Below are positions 27,989 through 36,736 of a stretch of DNA of 64,000 nt, one piece after another. Both the position numbers and the translations under genes were made by a program. A model generated the notes under the pieces. It made no database searches. It was not told where the DNA came from and was given only the letters and a program-made list of their open reading frames with translations. The stretch covers positions 62,001 to 126,000 of the forward strand of contig NZ_CP039648.1 in NCBI RefSeq assembly GCF_004923315.1, given 5' to 3'. Source of the stretch: Azospirillum sp. TSA2s. Lineage in GTDB: Bacteria > Pseudomonadota > Alphaproteobacteria > Azospirillales > Azospirillaceae. Each line of letters opens with the position of its first letter. Position 1 is the stretch's first letter.

Positions 27989-29031
27989 GGATCGATCCCC
28001 AGGCTTTGCGCCGCCAGCGCGGACAGATGGGCCAAGGTGGTGGAGTAATAGTCTTCGTCAGGCGCCAGCGGCGGCACCGTCACAGGATCACCCCCGCCGG
28101 CAAGACGGCAGGCCAAGCGGTAGACCGCCAGCATGCCGACCGATGCCGCCACCTGCGTGGTGGTGCCGCCCGGCAGGGACACGGTTGCGGGCACCGCCGT
28201 GCCGCCGTATTTCGTCGCCAGCGTCGCGAAGGGCCGGAAATAATAGGGATCGCGGTAGCCGTCCCACGCCAGATAGAGCGGCACCCGCACGGCATCGTAG
28301 CCGTACTGTTTCTTGAAGCCGTCGGCGATGCCCACCGCCCCGGCGGCATCCAGCGTCATCCAGTCCGGCGGCAGTTGGAACCCGCCGAAGCGCGCCTTCG
28401 ACAGCAGCACCAGCCCGGCATCCGACAGCTTGCTCCAGCGTTCTCCGCCGGGAAGGGCGGCGAAGGCGCGGATGGCCGGAAAGATCCAGTAGCTGGGGTT
28501 GAGGACCAGCGTGTCGCCCTTGCGGAAGCCGTCGCGTCCCGGCAGCAGCACGGTCAGCCCGGCCTGCTCCACCAGCAGGCCGGAGGCCAGCGCCTTGACG
28601 ATGGCGATGGCGGCGGTGCGGTAGGCCTCCGCCTGCCAGACCTCGGCGGCGCGCAGCAGCGCCCAGGCGATCAGCATGTCGCCGTCCGAGGCATTGTTGC
28701 GATCGGCAACGCCGCCGTCGGGCGTCCAGCGCCAGGCTGCCAGCCCGTCGCCGCGCACCATCAGCACACGCTGGGTCCAGCCCCACAGCCGGTCGAAGGC
28801 GGCGCGGTCGCCCGCCGCCACCGCCAGCAGCATGCCGTAGCCCTGCCCTTCGGAATGGCTGATGCCCTTGTTGCCGGTGTCGACGATCCGCCCTTCCGGC
28901 AGCAGGAAGCGCTCGGCATAGCGGCGCCACGCCGCCGCGTCGAAGGGCGCCGCGCGCAGGTTTCCCGGCAAGGCCGCCGCCAGCCCGAGGGCGGCCGATC
29001 CGATCAGCAGGTCGCGCCGCGATGCCGTCAT
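27985..29031 (-). CDS. bcsZ: Endo-1,4-beta-glucanase of glycoside hydrolase family 8 (BcsZ-like)
   Basis: A protein of 348 residues with a likely Tat signal (SRRDLLIGSAALGLAAAL, about 4-21). The GH8 core shows the catalytic acid Glu61 in SHSEGQGYGM and the conserved Asp116 in NNASDGDMLIAWAL, plus NPSYWIFPAIRAFA. In cellulose operons this periplasmic enzyme trims or releases nascent glucan chains and is needed for proper export. It overlaps bcsB by ATGA upstream and the TPR gene by GTGA downstream, so the three are translationally coupled. Tat export rather than Sec export is inferred from the twin arginine. Confidence 0.92.
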   Translation of the reverse strand: MTASRRDLLIGSAALGLAAALPGNLRAAPFDAAAWRRYAERFLLPEGRIVDTGNKGISHSEGQGYGMLLAVAAGDRAAFDRLWGWTQRVLMVRGDGLAAWRWTPDGGVADRNNASDGDMLIAWALLRAAEVWQAEAYRTAAIAIVKALASGLLVEQAGLTVLLPGRDGFRKGDTLVLNPSYWIFPAIRAFAALPGGERWSKLSDAGLVLLSKARFGGFQLPPDWMTLDAAGAVGIADGFKKQYGYDAVRVPLYLAWDGYRDPYYFRPFATLATKYGGTAVPATVSLPGGTTTQVAASVGMLAVYRLACRLAGGGDPVTVPPLAPDEDYYSTTLAHLSALAAQSLGIDP

Positions 29032-31586
29032 GATCCGCTCACTTCCTCCCCACTGCCGTCTCCCCCGCTGCGTTCACGATGCCCGCCCTTCAGCAGCAGG
29101 CGCATGCTGACCGTCAGCACCACCGCCGTGCCCAGCAGCAGGGCGAACAGGACCTCGATCCGCTGCGACAGGTTGCGGGCCAGAATCAGGATCAGGTTGC
29201 CGATGTCAAAGGGATTGAGAATGATCTGGTAGGGGCGCGACGCCTCCAGCGTGGTGACGGCCGGCGCCGCGCTGCTCCACAGCGCCCCGCCGCCGCGCAG
29301 CTTGTCCCACTGCTTCTCCCCTTGGCCCGCCTCGCCCAGGCTGCGCATGGCGCGGTCGATGGCGCGCGGGTCCGAAGCGGTCAGCAGGGTCCAGGTCAGC
29401 GGATCGTTGCCGGGAGCCCGGTATTGCAGCAGGGCCGCCTCCGGCAGCGTCTCGGCGGTTTCGGTCAGCGCCACGACGTCGACCGGGGCATCCTCCACCG
29501 TCCAGTGGTTGATGTAGCGCGCGGCGGCCGCCACCACCCGCCGCGCCCAATCGGGCAGCCAGCCATGTCCGGCGGCCGGTTCCCTGGCGTCGCCGGCCAT
29601 CCGCTGCCAGCGGTTCGCCGTTCCGCCGTCGGCCGCCATCGCCGACCCCATCAGGCCGATCTGCCCCGACGTCTGCGCCGTTGCTCCCGGCCGTGCCGCA
29701 CCGGTGCGGGCGGCGTTGCCCGACCAGCCCAGCCGCAGCCGGTCGGCCAAGGCACGGCGGTCGGCCGCCGCCATCGGCTCGCCCCGCGCCTTGGCCTGGG
29801 CGATCAGCGATCCCGCCTCCAGCAGTCCGGCCAGACGGTCGGCGGGAAGCGGCGCGGTGGCGAAGACCGCCTGCGGCAGCGCCGCGACCGGGCCGACGAT
29901 CAGCGCATTGTCGTTCGGCGCGCCGTCCCAGCCGGTGTAGGGCACCACCGCCATCAGGTCGCCGGCCCGTTGCGCCAGCTTGGCCGTCAGGCTCCAGGCG
30001 GCGCCGGACCAGGCGGGGTCGCGCCCGACGACCACGAGGTCGAAGGGCGGCGCCGGCTCGCCCCCGGCGACGCCGCCATAGGGGAAGGCGGTGCTGGCGA
30101 AACCGCGCAGGTTGGGCAGGGTGACCAGACGGGCGAAGCCGGGAATTTCAATGCTGGAGCTGTCCAGCAGGGTGAAGGTCGGGCGCCGTACCGCGAAGAC
30201 GCAATCGGTGCCGCCGGCCGGCGGCAGTTCCGCCTCCACCTCGATCAGGTTGGGGCCGGGGCGGAACAGCGCCATCGCCAGCGGCATCTCGCCATTCTCG
30301 ATCACGCCGCTGGACCGCTTGTCGACCTCCATGGCGCCGGCCGCCTTGCCGTTCACCCGGACGTTCAGCACCGCGCCGGGGCCGAGATTGCCTTCGAAGG
30401 CGCCATTGACGTGGAACAGGATGGAACGGTCGCTGACCGGGGCGAAGCCGGCCGGCAGCGTCAGGCCGAAATGGCCGGTGTAGCGGTAGCCGCTGTGCTG
30501 CACCGTCTGGAAGCCCAGCTCCGACAGTCGGTAGCGCCCTTCCGCCTGCACCGGCGCGGGCGGCGGGGCGGCGGGCGCGGGCGCGTCGGCGACGATCATC
30601 GCGGTCTGGGTCGGCAGCGGTCGGGTGACGTCGGACAGCCGCATCACCGCCTGATCGACCTCCTGCTGCGTGCGGCCGGAGGCGACGGCGACGAAGCCGC
30701 CGCCGGTCCCGTCGCCTGCGGCCGGCAGGGGATAGACCGCCAGGAACGGGCCGGTGATGGCGGCGGCGCGCGCTTCCCCCAGAATCGGCGCGATGCGGTC
30801 GCGGGTGCCGATCAGGATGTTCTTGCCGCCGGGCAGCGGCAGGCTTTCCAGCGTCGGCGCCGCACCGCCGGCGGGCTTGGCCGGCACCGGCACCGCCACA
30901 ACGCGCGGGGTCCGGTCGCCCAGCAGCAGGCCATAGGACTGCGCCACCATGGAGCCCCAGCCGAGATGGTCGGCGTCGATCTCGCTGCCGGGATAGAGGA
31001 TCGCCAGCGGTTCGCGCGCCCGGTCGACGGAGGCCAGCAGCTGGCGCATCATCGCAAGGTCCGGTTCCGGCACGCCGCCGTCCGACAGGAGGGTCAGCGA
31101 GGACACCGCCAGATTGACCCGCGCCCACAGGTCGTAGGTGCCGCGGACCGTGCAGATGGCGCGGTGCTGGGCGCTGGTCTGGAAGACGATCTGGTTCTCG
31201 CCCGGACGAATCAGGCTGCCCGGCAGGGTGATGGAGGCGTTGACCGGTCCCCGGAAGGCGGAAAGCGGCAGGTCGGCCACCGGCGAGCCGTTGATGAAGA
31301 CCGACATCGCCCCCTTCTCGGGCAGGATGTCGATGCCGTTCTCGTAGGTCAGGGCCAGCACGGCGGAGGTCAGCCCGACCACCGGCGGCAGGACGGCGCG
31401 CAGGACCACCGTCTCCGTCTCGCCGTTGAGGGTGACGTCCGGTTGGTCGTCGCGCAGGTTCGACAGCGGGATCACCCGCTTGTCGGCCGCCAGCACCGGC
31501 GGCGCCCAGCCGATCCACAGGGACAGCAGAGCCAGCAGCATCCAGCCGGCCCGGCGAACGCCGGTATGATTGCGCATGCCCGCCAT
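29028..31586 (-). CDS. bcsB: Cellulose synthase periplasmic subunit BcsB
   Basis: A protein of 852 residues. The signal peptide (about 11-33, ending PPVLA) is followed by the large periplasmic part with two carbohydrate-binding-domain and flavodoxin-like repeats typical of BcsB (RVIPLSNLRDDQPDVTLNG near 36; PLPGGKNILIGT; GYRYTGHFGLTLPAG). A single C-terminal membrane helix (about 805-830, ending VSMRLLLKGG) docks it to BcsA. BcsB guides the polymer through the periplasm. ATG 31586 lies 6 bp after the bcsA stop; ATG 31577 is an alternative. The ribosome site is poor, consistent with coupling to bcsA. Confidence 0.92.
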   Translation of the reverse strand: MAGMRNHTGVRRAGWMLLALLSLWIGWAPPVLAADKRVIPLSNLRDDQPDVTLNGETETVVLRAVLPPVVGLTSAVLALTYENGIDILPEKGAMSVFINGSPVADLPLSAFRGPVNASITLPGSLIRPGENQIVFQTSAQHRAICTVRGTYDLWARVNLAVSSLTLLSDGGVPEPDLAMMRQLLASVDRAREPLAILYPGSEIDADHLGWGSMVAQSYGLLLGDRTPRVVAVPVPAKPAGGAAPTLESLPLPGGKNILIGTRDRIAPILGEARAAAITGPFLAVYPLPAAGDGTGGGFVAVASGRTQQEVDQAVMRLSDVTRPLPTQTAMIVADAPAPAAPPPAPVQAEGRYRLSELGFQTVQHSGYRYTGHFGLTLPAGFAPVSDRSILFHVNGAFEGNLGPGAVLNVRVNGKAAGAMEVDKRSSGVIENGEMPLAMALFRPGPNLIEVEAELPPAGGTDCVFAVRRPTFTLLDSSSIEIPGFARLVTLPNLRGFASTAFPYGGVAGGEPAPPFDLVVVGRDPAWSGAAWSLTAKLAQRAGDLMAVVPYTGWDGAPNDNALIVGPVAALPQAVFATAPLPADRLAGLLEAGSLIAQAKARGEPMAAADRRALADRLRLGWSGNAARTGAARPGATAQTSGQIGLMGSAMAADGGTANRWQRMAGDAREPAAGHGWLPDWARRVVAAAARYINHWTVEDAPVDVVALTETAETLPEAALLQYRAPGNDPLTWTLLTASDPRAIDRAMRSLGEAGQGEKQWDKLRGGGALWSSAAPAVTTLEASRPYQIILNPFDIGNLILILARNLSQRIEVLFALLLGTAVVLTVSMRLLLKGGHRERSGGDGSGEEVSGS

Positions 31587-31591
31587 CGCCG

Positions 31592-33877
31592 TTACGGAGC
31601 CTGGAAGGTCACGATGCGCCGCAGCGCGCCGGGCAGAGCCAGCAGCACATGCCCCAGCCGCGGCACGACCCGCGTGGCAAAGAACAGCAACCCGCCGAAG
31701 AAGGTCGGCGCGGCCACCCGCTTGCGGTCCAGGAAGATGTCCCAGCCGACGCTGTTGCCGAAGACGAAGCGCGCCATCTCCACGATGTCCTGGCGGTCGC
31801 GCGGGGCGAATCCGGCGCCGACCGCCAGCTCGCCGCCGCGCATCTCGATGCGGAAGATGCGCACGCCGGTGGTGGTCGCCGCCTCCGTCTCCGTCGCGGC
31901 GATGGTCAGGACCGGTGTGCGGTCGGGCAGGGCCAGCAGATCGCGCCATTTCGGATCGACGATCAGCCCGACGCCGCCGGCCGATACGTCGGCGACCGTC
32001 AGGTCGATGCTGGTGCCGTCCTCGAATTTCAGCGCCGCCGGGCGGTCGACGGTGAAACGCTCCTGCCGGCGGACGCGCTTGCGCTCATAGACGACGGCGA
32101 GGCCGCCCAGCGCCAGCAGGAAGCTCAGCGAACACCACACCGCCACCGGCACGATGGCGGCGCGGTGTTCCGGGAAGATCGAATAGCGCCAGGCGCAGGC
32201 GCCCAGACCGGCGGCCAGCAGCAGCGTGGTGACGATGAAGGGCGTGGCGAGCGGCGAGAAGCCGTCCTCGTCCACCGACTGGCCCTTGGCGGTCACCTTG
32301 AACACCGGGTCGCGCGGCCGGATCATCGTCGCCAGCGCCGCGCGGGAGACGTGGAAGGACTGCAGGTATTCGTACAGTTCCGAGAACAGCGGCCAGCGCA
32401 TCCGCCCATGCAGGAACTGCGACAGGAAGGCGGCGGCGAAGACGTGCGGAATGACAAAACAGGCGAAGTCCGGCAGGTTGATGCGGTAGATCTCCAGCCC
32501 GAACAGGGCGTAGCACAGCGGCGACAGCAGGAAGATCGGCCGCCAGAACCAGAAGAACCAGTAAAGCATGGTGCTGGTGTAGCAGAGCCGCTGCGAGATG
32601 GTCAGGCCGCGCTTGAACAGCGGGTTCTTCAGCAGGAACAGCTGGATCATGCCCTGGGTCCAGCGCGAGCGCTGGGCGATGAAGCTGTCGAAGGTTTCCG
32701 GCTGCAGCCCGGCGATCAGCGGGCGCGGCAGATAGACGCTGCGCCAGCCGCGCGCATGCAGCTCCAGCGCCGTCTCGCAATCCTCCGTCACGGTGTCGCC
32801 GCTGAAGCCGCCGACCTCCTCCAGCGCGGCGCGGCGCAGGATGGCGGCCGACCCGCAGAAGAAGGAACCGTTCCAGCGGTCGAGCCCCGGCTGGATCGAA
32901 TAATAGAACATCTCGTTCTCGCTCGGCATCCGCTCGAAGGTGCCGAGGTTGTATTCGACCGGGTCGGGATTGACGAAGAAATGCGGCGTCTGCACCAGGA
33001 ACAGGCCGGCGTCCTGCTGGAAGAATCCCACCGTCGCCTTCAGGATGCCGACCGTCGGCACATGGTCGGCGTCCAGGATCAGCAGCAGGTCGCCCGACGT
33101 CTTGTGAAAGGCGTGGTTGATGTTGCCGGCCTTGGCATGCTCGTTGCGCGGCCGGGTCATGTAGGTGACCTGCAGCCGCTCGCACAGCGCCTGCAACGTT
33201 TCGCGCCGCGCCTTGGCTGCTGCGGCCTGTTCCGGGTTGGCGTGGGCCAGCTTCTGGTCGGTGCCGCCGTCGTCCAGCAGATAGACGTGCAGCTTGTCGC
33301 GCGGGTAGTCGATGCAGACCGCGGCGGCCAGCGTCGTCTCCAGCAGCTCCGGCTCCTCGTTGTAGGAGGGGATGTAGACGTCGACGCTGGGCCAGAGGGC
33401 GGGATCGCCCGTCGGCTCCGACGGTTCGCGGGCGACGGGGTCGATGATGACGAACAGCGAGGTCAGGAACAGCACGAAGGACAGCGCCTCGGCCGCGAAC
33501 AGCGTCACGCCGGGGATGAAGTTCACCAGATCGTCCACCGGCGGCATCGTGCCGGTCAGCCGCCAGAAGAAATAGCGGAAGGTGACGAAGGCCAGCAGCA
33601 GCACGGTCAGCGTGCGGGCATGCCAGAAGCGCTGGGCGAAGCGCCCCAGCACGAAGGCCGCCGCAACCACGCCGGCGGAAATGGCGGCACTGGCAAATCT
33701 TCCAACGGGCAGGGCCGCCAGCGCAAGAAACAAACCCGCCGACAGCAACAACAGAATCCAGAGCAGAACCGACCGCAGCGAGAACCGGCGACTCTTCAGG
33801 CTCGACTGTCGTTTGGCTTGCTGCGCCTTATTGTTCAGAGGGCGAACAACGGTCTTGGCGCCGGACGAAGTTGTCAT
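31592..33877 (-). CDS. bcsA: Cellulose synthase catalytic subunit (UDP-forming), PilZ-regulated
   Basis: A GT2 enzyme of 761 residues that polymerises UDP-glucose to beta-1,4-glucan and moves it across the inner membrane. N-terminal membrane helices lie at about 35-145. The catalytic residues are Asp202/Asp203 (LLDDGGTDQ), Asp269-Ala-Asp271, Thr364-Glu-Asp366 (TED) and Gln402 to Trp406 (QRSRW). Further helices lie at about 415-585. A cytoplasmic PilZ domain (about 595-700) has the arginine-rich RRQER and DVSAGGVGL motifs that bind cyclic di-GMP. First gene of the operon. A palindrome lies 10 bp before its ATG. Confidence 0.95.
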   Translation of the reverse strand: MTTSSGAKTVVRPLNNKAQQAKRQSSLKSRRFSLRSVLLWILLLLSAGLFLALAALPVGRFASAAISAGVVAAAFVLGRFAQRFWHARTLTVLLLAFVTFRYFFWRLTGTMPPVDDLVNFIPGVTLFAAEALSFVLFLTSLFVIIDPVAREPSEPTGDPALWPSVDVYIPSYNEEPELLETTLAAAVCIDYPRDKLHVYLLDDGGTDQKLAHANPEQAAAAKARRETLQALCERLQVTYMTRPRNEHAKAGNINHAFHKTSGDLLLILDADHVPTVGILKATVGFFQQDAGLFLVQTPHFFVNPDPVEYNLGTFERMPSENEMFYYSIQPGLDRWNGSFFCGSAAILRRAALEEVGGFSGDTVTEDCETALELHARGWRSVYLPRPLIAGLQPETFDSFIAQRSRWTQGMIQLFLLKNPLFKRGLTISQRLCYTSTMLYWFFWFWRPIFLLSPLCYALFGLEIYRINLPDFACFVIPHVFAAAFLSQFLHGRMRWPLFSELYEYLQSFHVSRAALATMIRPRDPVFKVTAKGQSVDEDGFSPLATPFIVTTLLLAAGLGACAWRYSIFPEHRAAIVPVAVWCSLSFLLALGGLAVVYERKRVRRQERFTVDRPAALKFEDGTSIDLTVADVSAGGVGLIVDPKWRDLLALPDRTPVLTIAATETEAATTTGVRIFRIEMRGGELAVGAGFAPRDRQDIVEMARFVFGNSVGWDIFLDRKRVAAPTFFGGLLFFATRVVPRLGHVLLALPGALRRIVTFQAP

Positions 33878-34219
33878 GCGGATCCGCGGAATGGGGCCAT
33901 TCCACCTTAGTGGGTGCCCCCTTATGGCTCAAGCTTCGTTACAAATCGTTACTGACTCGTGATAAAGGTTGCTCAAAAGCCATGCATGTCCGGCCGGGGC
34001 CTTCCCGACGCCCCTTCCGGCCGTGAGGGACGCCGCCATTGCCGGTCCACAGTGTCACGACTCGGGAAGGACACCGGCCCCGACGCGCAAACTGATCCTT
34101 TGCGCGGCTGCCTTGCGCGGCGGCTTGGGTTTGGGGGGATGACGCGGCGCGGGAATGCCGCCATGGTGACGGACAATTCGTCCACCCACCGGTTGCAGCA
34201 CGGGATCCCGACCGCCTCC
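33878..34219. other. Divergent control region between bcsA and an AEC transporter gene
   Basis: No gene is supported here. Near bcsA it contains a 16-bp inverted repeat (33888-33903) and two CGTTAC direct repeats exactly 10 bp apart (33937-33942, 33947-33952). The rest is GC-rich, with in-frame upstream ATGs for the transporter at 34139 and 34163 that lack a convincing ribosome site. No clear sigma-70 promoter was seen for bcsA. Confidence 0.5.
33888..33903. repeat. Inverted repeat just upstream of the bcsA start
   Basis: GGAATGG-GG-CCATTCC is a perfect 7-bp inverted repeat around two bases, ending 10 bp before the bcsA ATG. In the transcript it would place a short hairpin over the ribosome-binding region. 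As DNA it could be an operator. Confidence 0.6.
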
Positions 34220-35113
34220 ATGCCCGCCTTCGCCCTTCTGTCCGACGCCTTCGCGGTGCTGGCCCCGGTCTTCCTTGTGGCGGCGCTGGGCTATGGCTGG
34301 ACCCGTCGAAAGCTTCCCTACGACAGCGCCTTCATCACCACCTTCGCGATCAACGTGTCGTCGCCCTGCCTGGTCTTTTCCGCCCTGACCCGGCTGCACC
34401 TGTCGGCCGACGTGATGGGGGAGATGGCGCTGGCGGCGACCGCCTGCATGGCGCTGACCGCGCTGGCGTCGATCCCGGTGCTGCTGGCGAGCGGGCTGTC
34501 GCTGCGGGTCTATGTGCCGGCGATGGCCTTTCCCAACGCCGGCAACCTTGGTCTGCCGGTGTGCCTGTTCGCCTTCGGCGAGAACGGCCTCAGCCTTGCC
34601 GTGCTGTTCTATGCGGTGATGGCGGTCGGCCAGTTCACGCTGGGGCCGGCGCTGGCCGCCGGGCGGTTCGACCTGGGGCAGATGGCGCGCACGCCGACGA
34701 TCTACGCGGTGGCGCTGGCGGTGGCGATCCAGCTGGCCGGGCTGCCGCTGCCGGTGTGGATCGGCAACACCACCACGCTGCTGGGCAACTGCGCCGTACC
34801 GCTGATGCTGTTCTCGCTGGGGGTGGCGCTGTCGAAGCTGCGGCTGTCCGGAGCGGTGCGGGCGCTGTCGATGTCGGCCTTCCGGCTGGCTGTGGGCTTC
34901 GCCATGGGGCTGCTGGTGGCCTGGGCGCTGGGGCTGACCGGGACGACGCGCGGCGTGGTGCTGGTGCAAAGCTCGATGCCGGTGGCGGTCTTCAACTATC
35001 TATGGGCGCTGCGCTACGGGAATTCGCCGGAGGATGTCGCCGGCATGGTGCTGGGGTCCACCGCCATGGCCTTCGTCGGGCTGCCGGCGCTTCTGATGAT
35101 CGTGATGCAGTAG
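34220..35113 (+). CDS. AEC-family (auxin efflux carrier-like) permease
   Basis: An integral membrane protein of 297 residues with about ten helices in two inverted halves. Family signs are FPNAGNLGLPVCLFAFGENG in the first half, GNCAVPLMLFSLGVALSK in the middle, and LVQSSMPVAVFNYLWALRYG near the end. Bacterial members export malonate, malate or other organic acids; the plant PIN relationship gives the family name only. ATG 34220, directly before the first helix, is preferred. Starts at 34139 or 34163 would add a soluble extension. It is followed 15 bp later by the OsmC gene. Confidence 0.85.
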   Translation: MPAFALLSDAFAVLAPVFLVAALGYGWTRRKLPYDSAFITTFAINVSSPCLVFSALTRLHLSADVMGEMALAATACMALTALASIPVLLASGLSLRVYVPAMAFPNAGNLGLPVCLFAFGENGLSLAVLFYAVMAVGQFTLGPALAAGRFDLGQMARTPTIYAVALAVAIQLAGLPLPVWIGNTTTLLGNCAVPLMLFSLGVALSKLRLSGAVRALSMSAFRLAVGFAMGLLVAWALGLTGTTRGVVLVQSSMPVAVFNYLWALRYGNSPEDVAGMVLGSTAMAFVGLPALLMIVMQ

Positions 35114-35128
35114 GAAGGGAGGAAGTTC

Positions 35129-35605
35129 ATGGCGAACAGGCAACACCGCTATGCCGTCCGGCTGGGCTGGACCGGCAATCTCGGCACCGGCACCTCGGCC
35201 TACAAAGCCTACAGCCGCGACCACGAGCTGACCGCCGGGACCAAGCCGGCCATTCCCGCCACCTCCGATCCGGCCTTCCGCGGCGATCCGGCGCGCTGGA
35301 ACCCGGAGGAGATGCTGGTCGGCGCCCTGTCCTCCTGCCATCAGCTCTGGTACCTGCATCTCTGCTCGGTCGCCGGAATCGTCGTTACCGCCTACAGCGA
35401 CGATGCCGAAGGGGTGATGGAGGAGGAGGCCGACGGCGCCGGCCAGTTCACCACCGTCGTGCTGCGGCCGCGGGTGACCCTGGCGCCGGGATCGGATGCC
35501 GACAAGGCGCTGGCCCTGCACCATGACGCCGCGCAGAAATGCTTCATCGGCCGCTCCGTCAACTTCCCGGTCCGGCACGAGCCGACGGTGGAGGTCGAGG
35601 GATGA
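35129..35605 (+). CDS. OsmC-family peroxiredoxin-like protein
   Basis: A protein of 158 residues. The two conserved cysteines are Cys70 (GALSSCHQLWYLHLC) and Cys138 (HHDAAQKCFIGRSVNFPV). With the N-terminal RLGWTGN strand, they mark the OsmC/Ohr fold that reduces organic peroxides using thiols. The DHELTAGTKPAIPATSDPAF insert is typical of the OsmC rather than the Ohr branch. GGGAGG gives a strong ribosome site for ATG 35129. Its stop overlaps the next start as ATGA, so it is co-translated with the nitroreductase. Confidence 0.9.
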   Translation: MANRQHRYAVRLGWTGNLGTGTSAYKAYSRDHELTAGTKPAIPATSDPAFRGDPARWNPEEMLVGALSSCHQLWYLHLCSVAGIVVTAYSDDAEGVMEEEADGAGQFTTVVLRPRVTLAPGSDADKALALHHDAAQKCFIGRSVNFPVRHEPTVEVEG

Positions 35606-36288
35606 GCGACGCCCCTCCCCTCTCCGCACTCGATGCCGTCGCCGGCCGGCGCAGCATCCGCGCCTTCCTGCCAACGCCGGTGGAGCGGGAGACGGTGCTG
35701 CGCATCCTCGACCTCGCCGCCCGCGCGCCGAGCGGTTCCAACATCCAGCCCTGGAAGGTCCATGCCATCGCCGGGGAGGCGCGCGCCGCCCTGTCGGCCG
35801 ACCTGCTGGCCGCCCATGAGGCGGGGGAGCCGGAGGTGCCGGAATATCCCTATTACCCGGAGAACTGGCGGGAGCCCTATCTCGGCCGCCGCCGGGCGGT
35901 GGGATGGGCGCTTTACGGTTCGATCGGCATCGGCAAGGGCGACCGCGAGCGGATGACGCGCCAGCATGGCCGCAACTGGCTGTTCTTCGGGGCGCCGGTC
36001 GGGCTGTTCTTCTCCATCGACCGCGACATGGGCAAGGGTGCCTGGCTCGATCTCGGCATGTTCATGCAGAATGTCATGATCGTCGCCCGCGGCTTCGGGC
36101 TGGAGACCTGCCCGCAGGCGGCCTTCTGCTACCGCCACGCCATCACCGCCCGCCATCTGGGGCTGCCCGACACGGAAATCATCGCCAGCGGCATGGCGCT
36201 GGGCTTCGCCGACTGGTCGGCCCCGGAAAACAACTTTCCCACCGACCGCGAACCGGCCGAGGCGTTCACCCGCTTCACCGGCTTCTGA
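35602..36288 (+). CDS. Nitroreductase-family FMN oxidoreductase
   Basis: A protein of 228 residues. FMN-binding motifs are AGRRSIRAFLPTPV near 15, ARAPSGSNIQPWKV near 40, and the C-terminal DTEIIASGMALGFADWSAP. GLETCPQAAF precedes the last. Members reduce nitro compounds, quinones or enones with NAD(P)H. A substrate cannot be assigned. ATG 35602 overlaps the OsmC stop (ATGA), whereas the longer open form has no ribosome site. Coupling to a peroxide-reducing protein suggests a small redox detoxification unit. Confidence 0.9.
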   Translation: MSDAPPLSALDAVAGRRSIRAFLPTPVERETVLRILDLAARAPSGSNIQPWKVHAIAGEARAALSADLLAAHEAGEPEVPEYPYYPENWREPYLGRRRAVGWALYGSIGIGKGDRERMTRQHGRNWLFFGAPVGLFFSIDRDMGKGAWLDLGMFMQNVMIVARGFGLETCPQAAFCYRHAITARHLGLPDTEIIASGMALGFADWSAPENNFPTDREPAEAFTRFTGF

Positions 36289-36300
36289 AAACGTCGCTTC

Positions 36301-36699
36301 TTAGAGGGTGACGAAGCCGCTGGGCGCCGCCGCCGACGGGGCGCAGGGCGACAGCAGCCGGGAGACGAAGGCGGCGGTCTGCACCAGGACGCGCGGCGAG
36401 AACGGCTTGGCGATATAGCCCAGCCCGATGCCGCCGGCCTGGGCCTTGCTGGGTGGGTTCCCGGTGGCGAAGACGCACGGAATCCCCAGCGCCTTCAGTT
36501 CGCGGGCGACGTCCAGCCCGTTCGATCCGTTGGCCAGCTTGATGTCGACGAAGGCCATGTCGGGCCTCTCCTTCCCGGCCAGGGCGAGGGCGGAGGGCAG
36601 ATCCTCGGCGATCCCCGTCACCTCGTGGCCGGCGGACTGAAGCGTCAGCGCCACCCCCTCGGCGATCAGATATTCATCTTCTATGATCAATATCTTCAT
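36301..36699 (-). CDS. Single-domain response regulator
   Basis: A protein of 132 residues consisting of only a receiver domain. Acidic pocket Glu7/Asp8 (IIEDEY), phospho-acceptor Asp52 (AFVDIKLANGSNG), Thr/Ser switch position at VFATGN, and Lys98 (YIAKPF) are present. No output domain, so it works through protein contact or phosphate transfer. ATG 36699 begins the canonical MKILIIEDE; ten upstream residues were excluded. It lies 37 bp downstream of the CHASE3 kinase on the same strand and is its most likely partner. Confidence 0.92.
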   Translation of the reverse strand: MKILIIEDEYLIAEGVALTLQSAGHEVTGIAEDLPSALALAGKERPDMAFVDIKLANGSNGLDVARELKALGIPCVFATGNPPSKAQAGGIGLGYIAKPFSPRVLVQTAAFVSRLLSPCAPSAAAPSGFVTL

Positions 36700-36736
36700 T
36701 GTTTTTCTTGTAATTTTTGTGCAACGCACGGAGGCG

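Noticed and set aside
29079..32090. A 1003-codon open frame on the plus strand across bcsB
   Set aside because: Arg/Gln/His-rich translation without domains, antisense to a clear bcsB; a product of high GC.
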